Positions 1 to 11,699 of a DNA stretch of 64,000 nt are shown here, piece after piece. Where the stretch lies: the NCBI GenBank assembly GCA_034638255.1, contig JAWPGT010000004.1, positions 868,001 to 932,000 on the forward strand, in the 5' to 3' direction. The notes beneath the pieces are model-generated. The model was not told the DNA's origin. It saw only the letters and a list, made by a program, of their open reading frames with translations, and made no database searches. How positions within the stretch are numbered: position 1 is the first letter of the stretch; each line of letters opens with the position of its first letter. The stretch is from Coprinus comatus (lineage: Eukaryota > Basidiomycota > Agaricomycetes > Agaricales > Agaricaceae). The translations under genes were made by a program, and so were the position numbers.

Positions 1-1309
1 TAAGTAATCAGCGTTAAGCGCATCTGTAGACCCTTTGCGGCCTCCATAGAAGGAGGAGACCATGGATTTTCTGTCGGAGTCCATGGAGGAAGGCTGACCC
101 TAGCGACTAGGCGGTACAGAGGGAATGGTAGAAGAAGCCGTGGGAATAATGTATCATAGGAGTTCCGACCACGTGTGTTTATCCCAGGTGCAGAGGTGAT
201 ATTTTTAGCTTTTTTTTTTTCCAATTAACAAGCTCCTTTCATTTACAATCGCCACCATATTGTATCTCTGGTGGATGAGAAGACTATACAGGACACTTGA
301 GAGTATGGGATCAATTATATAAATCAACTCTGCTCTAAGAGGGCCGCTCGATAGTAGATACTGACTTCGGTATATTTGCATTTGAACTAAGTACTCCGAA
401 GTTCCTAACAGACACAGCGGACCAGAGATCCAAATTATGCTCTCTGGTGTATGTCTATTACTCATAGTATATCATAATGCTTGAAAAGTTTCCATTCCAT
501 GGGATTTTTCGTTCCAGTAGCACCATGTTGGCACTCCTTTCCTTCGAAAGTTCTAGAGATATAGCGAATCCAAGCACTAAGTACTATTATAGACACAATA
601 CACATACACTGCTGCGGGATGTCTGTTGTTTATTAATGAAGTTAAATGTCTAGACTTCCGAGATACATGTAGGTCCAAATTTACTAGACACACACACAAC
701 ACACATTCTTATGAAATGTGGTGTCCGTGGTACTCCGGCACGGAAGAAAGATTTAGTAGGGTAACGTGATCCTCTTGTAAGGATAGCAAATGCATGCCGA
801 GTCGGATTGGATATGACACTTCGGGTGATAGGTGTAATTTGGTGGAAGGGGGTGGACAGTGATGTCTTTGATAGTGTCCGTGGATTAGGATGTGGCTTTT
901 CTTTGTTCTTTGACTTTCTTTTCTCTTTTTATTGCGACACGGACATCTCTACTAGACAGTCTTAGAGTATAAATACTGTACCAGTTTGACTGGAACACCT
1001 CACTCTCAATTCGTATTTTCGAGTGTGAGGTGAGACTTATTCTTCTTTTATCCTTTTATAATCATTGCTAATACTGTACCTATAGCCTAACATTTCTCGC
1101 CGTCTTATAGGTACTTAATATACTAATTCTCAATTTGTATCTTCTAGTGTGAGCCTAACGTTACTCATCGTCTAATACCTCTAATATATAAGGGCAAGAA
1201 GTTGGCAAACTACAGGATCATTCGGCGGCTCCTAAACACTAAACGGCCTTTTCACTCACAACTTTAACTAGTACACATCTACTTTCTCTATCGAATCCAA
1301 TTACTTGCT
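1..1309. other. Intergenic region upstream of the small heat-shock gene
   Basis: No reading frame with recognisable protein features was found on either strand. The stretch is AT-rich, with a TATAAATAC sequence near 969, an imperfect inverted repeat at 998-1030 and degenerate direct repeats between about 1000 and 1180. It probably holds the promoter of the small heat-shock gene that starts at 1310. No clear heat-shock element array could be asserted by eye. Confidence 0.5.
998..1030. repeat. Imperfect inverted repeat (possible stem-loop)
   Basis: CCTCACTCTC at 998-1007 faces GAGTGTGAGG at 1021-1030: ten-base arms with one mismatch around a 13-base loop. A related block (TTCTCAATTTGTAT followed by CTAGTGTGAG) recurs near 1125-1152, so the unit also behaves as a diverged direct repeat. 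It lies about 280 bases upstream of the heat-shock gene. A regulatory role is inference only. Confidence 0.4.
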
Positions 1310-1934
1310 ATGTCCAACGCCCATGAATTCTTGCTCAAAGAATCACTTTGGAAAGTGGTGAATCAGTTGCTAGGCATTAGTTCCCGACGTATCCGGGATG
1401 AGTTGAATCTCATCAACAGCAATGCGATGGCTGTTGACGCCCCACCCCAGCCTAGACCCCCGATAAATCCGAGGTACGTATATTTATATAACATATAGTA
1501 TATCTACAGATCTCTATTTCTAACAGACAACTACAGAAGGATTGTCCATCTGGATAAAGAAAAGAAAGTAGGAACCGTTTGGTTTGAATTACCTGGAGTA
1601 AAGAAAGAGGATATACATATTATGTTGGTGGATAACCAACTCTACATTCGTGGTGAAAGTAAGATAACATCCGGTTATCAAGTTAGCAGGAATGTAGGGT
1701 TTCCTGTTCATGATATATATGTGGGAGAGTATAATGAGATATATTCTCTTCCTTACTGTGCAACTAAGGTAAGCTTTTACTTATTAGAAAATCATATTAT
1801 TGATATGATTGATTTTTGCTGATTCGATCGTCTAGGAAGAAGATTTGCAATTTTCAATAGAAGCTGGAATTCTTAAAGTTACATTTCCTTTATCGGAGCC
1901 CGTAGAACCGCCCAAGGAGATTACACTCCCCTGA
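1310..1934 (+). CDS. Small heat-shock protein (HSP20/alpha-crystallin family)
   Basis: ATP-independent chaperone that would hold unfolding proteins in the cytosol. Three exons (1310-1473, 1537-1768, 1836-1934) join in frame to 164 residues. The first intron has a CTAAC branch point and a CTACAG acceptor. The protein has a short variable N-terminus with Pro-rich residues near 45-53, then the alpha-crystallin domain. Its first half shows the family pattern F-E-L-P-G-V-x-x-E-D-I, and exon 3 carries the E-A-G-I-L-K-V-T-F-P match to the conserved A-x-x-x-n-G-v-L signature. The C-terminus ends in E-I-T-L-P, close to the I-x-I tail used for oligomer assembly. Length fits the family (140-200 residues). 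The start is the first ATG of the frame. The family call is firm; stress regulation is expected but was not demonstrated in the promoter. Confidence 0.85.
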
Positions 1935-3574
1935 AGTCTTAGTCATAATTATATACCCCTAGATACTATTTCTATAAATACGTATTAGTTTATGAGCATT
2001 CAGTACATGTTCTTGGCTAGTATATATTTTCCTCAAGCCAACCGTATCGCTACATGAGGTAATATTATGCTGCGGTCTTGCGGATTTAAGGCTGGACCTC
2101 TCAAAAGCCGGGAACTGATACGAAAATGAAATAAAAATATACACCAACATATCTAGTTCGAGACCGAAACTATATCAAACAAAACCCAACCACGGTCACT
2201 AATTTGTAAGTTATAACGATATCATGGACCCCAAGGAATAGTAATGTACTGTTGTACATGTACATGTATGTAGATGTGTGGATCATCATATGACGTCAGT
2301 TTAGCACCCAGATATATCACCAAAGAGTGGAAATAAAGTATTCGAAGCAGTGAACAGCATATGGTACAACAAATCAAGATAAGAAGAACGTGAACATAGG
2401 GGTATAAACTGATATAATGAGAAACTCAATGCACAGGAACACAACCAAAAAACGTGCCCGCAGCAATGGCATATGTCAAAAACATAGCCTTCCAGAAGAA
2501 CAACTTTTAGATCTCACAAATAATTAAAGGAACAATGCGGCCTCTTTAAGCGAGTGCCTCGAGGATAGACTGGTAGGTCAAACAGAAAAGAGAAGAAGAA
2601 GACAAAATGACAACTTTCACCACCCAATTGGCATTTCCCCGGCGATATTAGTACCTTCAAGACAAAGTATGGTATATCAACCATGAGGAGTGAATGATGT
2701 TGTCCCGTACGAAACATTAGTTCCCTCTGCCCGTTCTCGAACTAGAACATAATAACAACTGTCAGTCTCGAGGATACCGTACCGTAACAGTACCAATAAA
2801 ACAATAATGGACAAGTTCAAAGATGATACAATACATACTTTCTGCTCTCCTTTCTCTCTTTCGTAGTTGTATTACTCTGTCCCAAGCAGCAATCATATAG
2901 CAAAAAAGCATGAAAAATATCAACGAATCTAGAAGCGTATATATGTCTTAGAAGAAATGTTCCTGAATTATAGTATGAGAAACCGGACGTACATGCTGCA
3001 AGACCTGGAGAAGTCATTGTATCTAGAATCATACTACCAGTTCCCTGAGAATCGGGAGGTAGATCTGACTCTGGTATAGAAGGAAGAGGAGACATTATAC
3101 CCAATTCCCACAACGTTGTTGACCAGAGAGACCAGGAGGCGTCTATCTGATGTAGGTGAGATTTTTGATGCAGGTTCGGGTTTGGATGCTGCTATTTAAA
3201 CCCGAAGACAGTGGGATAAACTGCAAACCAGGAGCTCAAAGAAGTCAACAGAATGCGTAAAACATGTTTATAAAGCATGTCACGACTGGGTCACCTGCAT
3301 ATTTCGTGTTCCCGTTAGGAATAAAAAGCCAAAGATGAACAGAAGAACTGCATCGCCTCGGGCAATGCAAAATGATGTTGTCCCTAAGGTAATAAATTAA
3401 GTTGTTCGGAATTTGCCGTTAGCCATTGATGCAGTATGACCTAGGATCTCACGCAACTTCACGCAAATTCTGTTTGAACTACATAAACTCTTCGTACATA
3501 TTCTTTACATATAAAAATAGTTGAACTTCCCGGATTTCGTTTGCGCCCCTTCACATCCTTTCACAATTACCCCT
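1935..3574. other. Intergenic stretch with only weak short reading frames
   Basis: About 1.6 kb between the heat-shock gene and the 3' end of the LPMO gene. The longest minus-strand frame (2817-3113, 98 codons) begins M-W-E-L-G-I-M-S and matches no family I recognise. A possible donor inside it (near 2990) could make it one exon of a small gene, but no coherent continuation was found. There is also a short alternating-purine block (GTACATGTACATGTATGT near 2254). Confidence 0.35.
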
Positions 3575-4893
3575 TCATCCACGCCAGACGGCAGGTCCAG
3601 CTGTGTTGATTTATTCGTGAGCCCAAATCCATCTAGAAAATTAAAGAAAAAATCGACTCACGAGCTTTGTAACCAGTGAAAGTAGAGTCTTGATAGTAAA
3701 TGTCTAAAATACGACGAGCGTTAACATTGTCTAGAACAACAATAGGTAGATAGAACTCTTACTGATCAAAATGCCGGGATCAGTTGCTTTGTAAACACCT
3801 GGGATAGAGACCAAAGGTGAAGGAGAACCACTACCTCCACCGCTCACATTGACCTGAGCACAGCCAATGTAGAACTATGAATCAAATAATCATGTTCAGT
3901 AATAGTTTGTGATAGCAGTAATAATCATATTGTTTTACCTGAGCACCGCCTGAGGAACCAGCAACGTGAAGAGCAATGTGTTCAACTAGAAAAACACAAG
4001 TTCATTTAACACAAAGCCTTGTCAAAATAATATTTCACATACGTCGAATGAGATATTGTCTGATACAATATTGATTAATGATTGCATTCGTAGAGCTGAA
4101 AATCGAAACTCACCCGTTTGGTAAACTCTTGGGGATTGTGAAGTTAACCCTGTCGATATCTATACAATAAAATGTAAGCGTCGCTATAGAAACATCTATA
4201 GAGTAAAGGTGATAACTGACTGAGCGAGTCAAAAACTAAGCCGGTACTTGTCGACCATTTGGGAGCCCATTCCCAGACCTTGAACCTATGTGTGGCATGT
4301 TTAGTAAAAACAGGAGAGAGATAGACAATGGGTATTTATTTACCAAGTCTTTCCAGTTCCCGCGCTGTTGGAGTTTGCTGGGTTTGCTGCAGTCATATAG
4401 GCAGCAAAGTACTGATCAACCTTATATCAGCCACGAAAACTAGAGTTCGAGATAAATCATTCTGATTACTGACACCAGGATGACCCATAACATTGTTCGC
4501 CTTGAAGCCAAATTGGGACCCAGCGGTAATCGACAAAGTACCAGTGGATCCCGCGATACCAGAGTCGAGCTCATAGCACCGAAGAGCCGCGCTGTTGACA
4601 TCGGTGACCTAGAAGTGCACATTGTTGAAATATACAGTAAATTTCAACTGTTTCCATATGTGCATTTTGAAACAAGTTATTTGAACACTTACAGGTCCCT
4701 GATCGTAACGACTCGAGGTCATACGAACGTATTGCCATGGGTTAGAGAGTGCACCATTGTAAATGGTTTGCTCGAAGTTGTCTGATGAATAGTTGGTAAA
4801 AAAAATCTCCGAATGACCATATTGTTACGCACAGTGACCCGCAGCAAGTTGGATCGCACCAAATAATACAAAAGGAGCAAAAATACCTCGCAT
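3575..4893 (-). CDS. AA9 lytic polysaccharide monooxygenase (former GH61), secreted
   Basis: Secreted copper enzyme that oxidatively cleaves cellulose or related glucans. Eleven exons join in frame to 235 residues: 4833-4893, 4693-4781, 4474-4608, 4344-4411, 4221-4285, 4114-4159, 4043-4059, 3939-3985, 3763-3874, 3662-3703, 3575-3600. A 19-residue signal peptide (M-R-G-I-F-A-P-F-V-L-F...L-A-A-G) ends just before H-Y-N-F-E, so the mature protein starts with the copper-binding His1 required by the family. The second copper histidine lies in the G-H-P-G-Y motif. Later come T-W-F-K-V-W-E, I-A-L-H-V-A-G, Q-F-Y-I-G-C-A-Q-V-N-V (buried Gln and axial Tyr), then I-P-G-V-Y and P-G-P-A-V-W. No CBM1 follows. 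The first intron donor was chosen as GTGCGT because only that joins His1 in frame to exon 2. Specificity (C1 or C4) cannot be read. Confidence 0.93.
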
Positions 4894-6377
4894 GATAAAT
4901 TATAGCACGAAGTTGAGCACTCTTGTTGTGTGAGGCATTCTGGTTATATACCTAGCCGCGAAAAAAAAGTGGGGTAAGCGATGTCGAACGTCAACAGTTC
5001 CGCCGATATTTGCGCCGAATTTCTACCATATCTTTTATCCAATTCAAATGAAGAGGCACCAGATAGGCTTTTCATGTGTCCTGGCTTGCTTCTTGGTCAC
5101 GGGTAAAACACAAGCAATGACGGCGAGGGAATTCAGTTGTGCTTTAGATCGCATGATGGACCCGACGGTAGCCGGGACATGCAACGGGCCCCTCGCGTTA
5201 TCCGTTATGATCACATGGAGTTTGTAGTTGTGGTGCTATCCTATTGTGTCACTGAGTCTCTTATTTCCTGAGACCGAGATTGAGCCATATTGGATCTAAA
5301 GCAAGTCCGATTATGAAATTGCATAGCAAACCATCAATCTATAAATACATACAGTAAATTAGAAAACCCAAGATTCGATTTCGATTAGATTTGGCGCTTG
5401 ATTCCGATTAATGAATATCCTGCTCTTATGTCCAACGCACATCTGCTTAAACCCTTGACCTTGACATCCCGGTTTGAAGCGTTGTATAACATTTACGTGG
5501 TTCATAAAAATACGGTGACAGAATATAAATTGATAATGGCAGATAAAAGAGAGGTAGAGAGAGGTACATATGCGTCATAGTAGCTATGCCCTTTCCATAT
5601 GCTATTTAAACATACATCATAGGGTATATGAGAAGGTGGTTTTCCCTGGAATCACCGGGTATAATTTGTCAGGATCGTCTTACGATGGTAATGGGTGGTA
5701 TGGAGGATGGATTGGCATCGTGATGAGGGCTAGGGCCCCACCAGAGTCAACTGTGAGTCATTCGTCCGATGGTGTTGCTATATTATAATATTGAGTATTC
5801 TATACCATGTATACACTGGTCAAGGGGCGGTGTGGTTTTGTCTTACCGTATCATTCCTCAGATGTACTGGGGACGGAAGTTGGGGTACATTAATTCCACC
5901 TGCGGGTGGTGTCTTGCGCCGTGTATTATGTAGTGGTAAATGGAAGTGTGGGCGCTTCATCACGACCGCCGTGTAAATGGCGAGATAAAAGAGAGCTAGA
6001 CATTTATATCAATGTTGTAGCGGCATAACTATACATTTTTTTATTTACCAACGAGAGAAAAAGCTATGAGAACAGTCAAAATCGGATGCATTCGTTGATT
6101 GTCTCACTGGTATATAACAGTGAGAACAAGAAGTGGGGGGGTTAGATATTATCAATTAAACATTGAGCTTATATAGTTCTAAACCAGTTGAACACGCACA
6201 GCAAAGCGATACATTGTGACATGAGTGATAGCATGACGGTTTCCTTGAGGCAAAGTTCCAATATTACATGATGATGAGACCAGGGAGTCCCCCGCAGTGA
6301 TTAGTCAGCAGACGACCCCTATGACGCAGAAGTATAGTTTAGTATGTTTTCTGTTCTGGAACCATGCTATAAGCACG
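4894..6377. other. Shared upstream region of the LPMO and WD40 genes
   Basis: About 1.5 kb between two divergently transcribed genes, so it should hold both promoters. A TATATA-like box lies near 4944-4950 on the minus strand, about 55 bases upstream of the LPMO start. Short plus-strand frames at 5398-5580, 5570-5788 and 5791-5976 have no recognisable motif and no mutual splice logic, so I treat them as noise. An upstream non-coding exon of the WD40 gene could lie here. Confidence 0.4.
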
Positions 6378-9300
6378 ATGCAGACATCGTCTTTAAATGG
6401 TTTTCTATTGCCTCTAACTTTTGGAAACATCAGATCTAGCACGCACTCAGACTCCTCATTGACTGGTTTTCAAAATGCAACACCAACGTGTATGAAAACT
6501 TGGACTCGGCGAGCGGGAGGAGAAGGGGAACAAGTGTCAACCGGTATAGTTATTGGCTGTGAGGACGGAACACTGTACGTGCTCGGTCATTCGCCTCCAA
6601 CATCCTCTATTAGTGCTGCGATATCACCATCCATCCATGCCCACGTAGTACAACCCGCTCCCATCAGGAGTTCCACCCGTTACTCCAGGAATTCTCTACA
6701 AAACTCTCGTTCCAGCTCTCCATCTACATCTTCACTCAGCAATGCTCCTTACATCGTCGCACCAAGAGCACATGTAGTATCTAGCGTGAATAGGGAACAA
6801 GTTGAAGCCCCTAAAAACTATGTCGACTTTGACGATGAACCAGATAAACTCAAGGACATGCTCAAAGGAAAGGCTCGCAGCAACAAGCTCGCTTCCGACA
6901 ACTCATCTGAAAAAACTGTCTCTGTCACTTCTCCAACATCCCCGAATACGCCTGCGCCTGTTCTAGAGCCAAGTCCTAGGAAGGATCTATCTCGGTCTCG
7001 AAATCGAAATCTTTTGGAAGCATATACCTCTGCCAATCTTCCCCAATCTTTTTCTATACCATCGTCTCCCAACTATCACACCACCTTTGACGCAGGTGCT
7101 GCAGATTATATGAATATACTTTGTCATATTGTCCCAAGTACAATCGGCAATAGCAATACCGTCAAATCTGTCTTAGTCCTCGCGAATGCATCCATTTGTC
7201 TACTTCTCCAAGAGTCAGGGTTAGTATATATCTTAATCACATAGAAATATCTGTAACTGATTACTTGTTAAAGCCACTTGTATGTTGTTTCAATGTTAGA
7301 TGGACAATGTTTGGCAAGAGCTCAAGCCAAAGTTGGCGCATTACACGAGGGACCTGTATCTAAGGACCTTGATTCCTCATATAATGCATATGTGTGGCAA
7401 AATCTTCAGATAATAACCACCCAACAGGTACATCTTTCTTTCCTTTCACTCAAAATCACTAATGTAAAAGTATGATCAGGCGACGTATATTGTTGCTTCA
7501 GCATCGAACCATGAATCACCTTCGGCGTCTACATTTGAAGCTGAAGATTCCAATCAAGAACGGGCGTTTTCGGTTGTCTATGAGTTGATTCCCGGCCTTC
7601 AAATTCAAGACTATAGTCTGGAGTTCCTGGGCTATTGGGAGCTTGACTGTGTTTGCAATACACTCACCATATTGACAGGGTTTAATGGTAAGACTCACAT
7701 GGAACATTCACGAGCCTATAATAATGTCGTCACCCCTAGGTCATGATATTGTGGCATATATCAGCTCAGAAGGCGCTTTATCGATGCGTGGACTTAAGGT
7801 TCTTCCCGAGCTACCTGCTTCACCCGCATCGCCAGGGCCTGAAGCTAATTCTCATTCAATCTCAACACACCTCCACATTTCCAATCCATTCAAAACCAAA
7901 TCAAAGTCATCATCATCGGAACGCTTACACGAAAACAAGACCAGCGTCAAAGTCCTCCTGGACGAACTCCAACCTACGCATCCACTATCGCTTCAAGACA
8001 CACCATCTGGGCTCAGATTAAGATGCCACAAGAGTGGGACTTTTGCCATTGCTTGGACAGCAACAGAAATACGTGTAAGTGATCCGTTGTCGAATGATTC
8101 ATATTCTCATTTTTATTCCAAAGCTGCTCCATCTTGTAGGAGAAAGCTATCAGCTACTGTACCAGGATTCAGTACACGATATTCAGAGCATCCACTGGTT
8201 GGACGATTTCCGCTATGCTGTCATCTTTGAGGTAAGCTCTTTTAGGATGAGGGACAGTATCACATAGAATTTAATAATATTTCAAGGCCAAAGCAGAAAT
8301 ATATGCCCTGCGGCGTGTGGATGCAGATAACGATGCTGTGAAAAACGATCAAACACGCGATGGTCAATACTAGTACGTTGTCACCACATACGCTTTGGGC
8401 TTTTCTTTCATACTTCAGTGTTTATCAGCCCTAACCTTGAGAAAGTTCTGTTGATCGATCAATGGGACGCTGTAGCATGTTCCTCTTCGACAGAGTTGTT
8501 GACTGTTACCAAAACTACAAATGGTCGTCAGATACAAGCGTGGACTTGGGGAGATGAATCGCGTTCGAACGCCATCGTGCCTACTATAATCTTCAATGCT
8601 TCACTCAACTCACCGGAGACTCGAATAACCGCGTTACTTCCCCTTGATGTTGGTACTATGATACAAGGAAACAGTAAGCATTTCTTGGAAATTGCCGGAA
8701 TATTTGAACCAACTGGATACTTTCCTAGCTGATGGATACCTCAGGGTCCTTTCGCTCGAACAAATGTATCATTCTAACAATGCTTCATCTGAATTTCTCA
8801 AGATATCTGATCTCCCGTTGAATGGGTATGTTACTGGTCTTCATTTCGTTATTAACTATAGGACAAAAGAGAGGTATATACTCGGAGGAGCCGATGACGG
8901 GACGGTTGCGATCTGGACAGTTGGGTGAGCTCAGTACTTTATTTAAATAATGAAATCACTGATATTGTGAGTCTAGCGGCTTAGAATTATGTGGTCGTTG
9001 GGTTGTGTTCAATACAGCTCTTGATAAAGTTACTCAATTCCCTGAAGAAAAAAGTGGACCATTCTATGGTTGTGTGTTGTGTGTTGCAGAAGATGGTGCT
9101 ATTGGAATAGTTGCCATCGACGGATTTCAGTTGTATGTACTTCTTTTTTAATATGGCAGACATTACAGCTCATTCGACACGGCCAGTTTATATTTGATAC
9201 CCGGCGCTTCGGCCGATCTAGAATCTATCTGTCTTGAAGGAAATAATTTATTGCTCATTTATGCGGATCGTCAGTGTAGAATTTGGGATGTACAAACTAA

Positions 9301-11513
9301 AGAGTTCCGGAGATCTATGGGAGTTGATAAGGTTCATGAGCTCTTTGATCATGGTGGATGGACAAGAGTGTACGTCTCATCTACATTGTAATGATAAGTA
9401 ATGTATTGACATTATCATACAGAGATTTAGCCCACATTGATGATGGACGGTTAACTGTCTGGGATGTTCCTGTACGACTACCGCAGAGCTCAGATGCTGG
9501 TAAGTCCAGTTCCCTTTTCCATTCACTTTATTAAACCAATATATGTAGCGTCCACCTTGTCCTTGCGGACAGAACAATTCATTACTGATACTGTTGCAAT
9601 GGCAAAGACGATCAGTACTAGCAGGGACCAAACTCGCGCAATCTTGCAAAGTCTAGATCGTTTACGAGTGGTTCTTTCTGCAATTCTAACATTCGGCTTG
9701 AGCCCGGACGTTGATTCGATATGTAAAGGAAAGCTAGGCGTTACAAATATGAAAATCAGCGTCGGCTTTGCGGGTTCAAGTTCTCTATCTTTCTATGATT
9801 GCAAGGAAAGCAGAGAGGTGTGGTGCATCTCTGGCGATGTCACAGCTAGTCGATTGTTGGGAATTGTTTTACTGTTGAAAGCAATTGGTTTGTTTGAAGG
9901 TATGTTACATTATTTGGTTCGCTCGTTGGATGATGATTCATTTCCTGGTGCAGAATATACGGAGGCTGCAAATAGTATCATTATATTCTATACTACTTCA
10001 TTGGCAGCTTGTGTTGGGCCACGTTTCATACCACCAAGCTTACCATATCTTGCCAGCCTGTGGTTCCAAGGTTCATGCAAGTTACATTAATTATGTGAAA
10101 AAGAGCTTCACCTGATCTTGATACTGTTTAGATGAACTACGTCACGCAATTAGAATCGTATTTGACGCCACACTTTTTGGAATGTCGGACGAGGAAGCTA
10201 TCTCTACAATCGAACATTGGCAAGGCTTCGGTACGTGAACTACATATGAGAGGATGTAGGTTCTAATATGAAATTATAGTTCCATGCCTTCAACCAGATT
10301 CGGAACGTGAATCTTTGACGACGGCTTTGGCTCTTTTTATTTGTGGCTATATTGCAGCTGAAAAATACAGCTTCGTATCCGCACCGTACGTGTTGCTTGG
10401 AATTACTACACTCTTTGCATCTCACTTCCCTCTCTATAGTGTCCTGCGTGACATTTCCAAGTCAATCAGCCTTTACCTTTTAGACGAAACATCCAGCTAT
10501 CGTGTTCTCGCTATTGACCTTTGCTCGCGAGGATTCAACGTATGGCAATATTACATTGACGCGATGGAAATATTACGTTCGCTTTTCATGCTAGCAACTA
10601 CGACCAGGAAGAACGATATCTCGATTCAAAATGTCGGTGCACATGCGCGATCCTCTGTTTTGCTCATCGCGACGAATAATACACCTTTGTTCATGTCGAC
10701 TTTGGGAGTAGATATTCTTACACCGCCAAGTTTAGAACACAGGAGATCTGTTTTGCAGATTGTAGCGTTTTTGATTCGTAAGGTGAGTTTCGAATGCTAT
10801 TAGCAATACACCCCCAGTACTTACGCCCTTGAGCAGCGACCATCGGTTTTACAACCGAATTTACCAAAGTTGATGGAGGCTGTTGTTAAATCTTTGGATC
10901 CCAACAATACGACCAATAGAGAAGCGGTAATTGATACAGCAACAGAAATCATTGGTTATGTAGTGAAAACGTATGTTTCTCTTTCTTACACACACGTTAC
11001 ATAGATTCTATCATTCTAACCTAAATAAAATAGATTCCCAACTGTCGATTTCCACATGACATCACAACGACTTGCAGTAGGCACTCACGAAGGTGCTGTG
11101 ATTATGTACGATTTGAAAACTGCTATCCGGCTGTTTGTGTTGGAAGGACATAAGAAGGATATCGCAGCAGTCAGTTTTTCACCCGATGGTAGGAGATTGG
11201 TTACGTTGTCGGTGGAAGAAAGTGTTGTACTTGTGTGGAAAGTTGGGACTAGCTTTATTAGCTTTTTTAATCCTGGTGCACCACCAAGTCAAGGAAATAG
11301 TGGTGGGAAACCGTTTAAGACGTTTCCTTTTAAACTTGGAGATGAAGGTGCGTTTTGTTCTTGTTTTTGTTTCCGTTGGGGGTTTATTGATAATGTGGTT
11401 TAGTAGTCATGTCGAACGTGGAAGCTCTAACGCAGATTAGTTTTGAATGGTTGGGTGATAGGAGTGCTAGACTTAGAATACGTGATTCTACTTTGACATT
11501 TAGTACAGGATAA
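6378..11513 (+). CDS. WD40-repeat protein, WDR7/rabconnectin-3beta-like
   Basis: A very long protein (roughly 1,400 residues) in about 15 exons. The N-terminal part has WD-type strands (V-I-G-C-E-D-G-T-L-Y-V-L-G). A long Ser/Pro-rich linker follows in exon 1. Later WD-like segments include L-G-G-A-D-D-G-T-V-A-I-W (8880-8930) and L-L-I-Y-A-D-R-Q-C-R-I-W-D-V. A large helical middle follows. The C-terminus has R-L-A-V-G-T-H-E-G-A-V-I-M-Y-D-L, then H-K-K-D-I-A-A-V-S-F-S-P-D-G-R and a last R-L-R-I-R-D-S-T-L-T-F-S-T-G. This layout, with WD repeats at both ends, matches WDR7, a partner of DMXL/Rav1 in V-ATPase assembly and vesicle acidification. That role is inferred from the family. A clear intron is 7688-7739; the final intron ends at 11403. 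Start choice between ATG 6321 and 6378 is uncertain; 6378 precedes the first recognisable strand. Stop TAA is at 11511. Confidence 0.75.
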
Positions 11514-11699
11514 AAGTTTTGAAATGTTTTACTATTTACTTGTACTCTTGGAAAACTTTGACTACTTGTATGTATGTTTGAAGCTTGAAGTCTGTCTGAT
11601 ACTAGAATTTTCGATGTGTACGTGATAGTCCAATCTCTATAGCACGTGGCATGTAGTAACAGAATTAATTTTACCTTTTCTTCTGCTACTTTTCTTTCC

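Noticed and set aside
5398..5976. Three short plus-strand frames before the WD40 gene
   Set aside because: They overlap or abut with no splice sites to join them and no similarity to WD40 or other domains.
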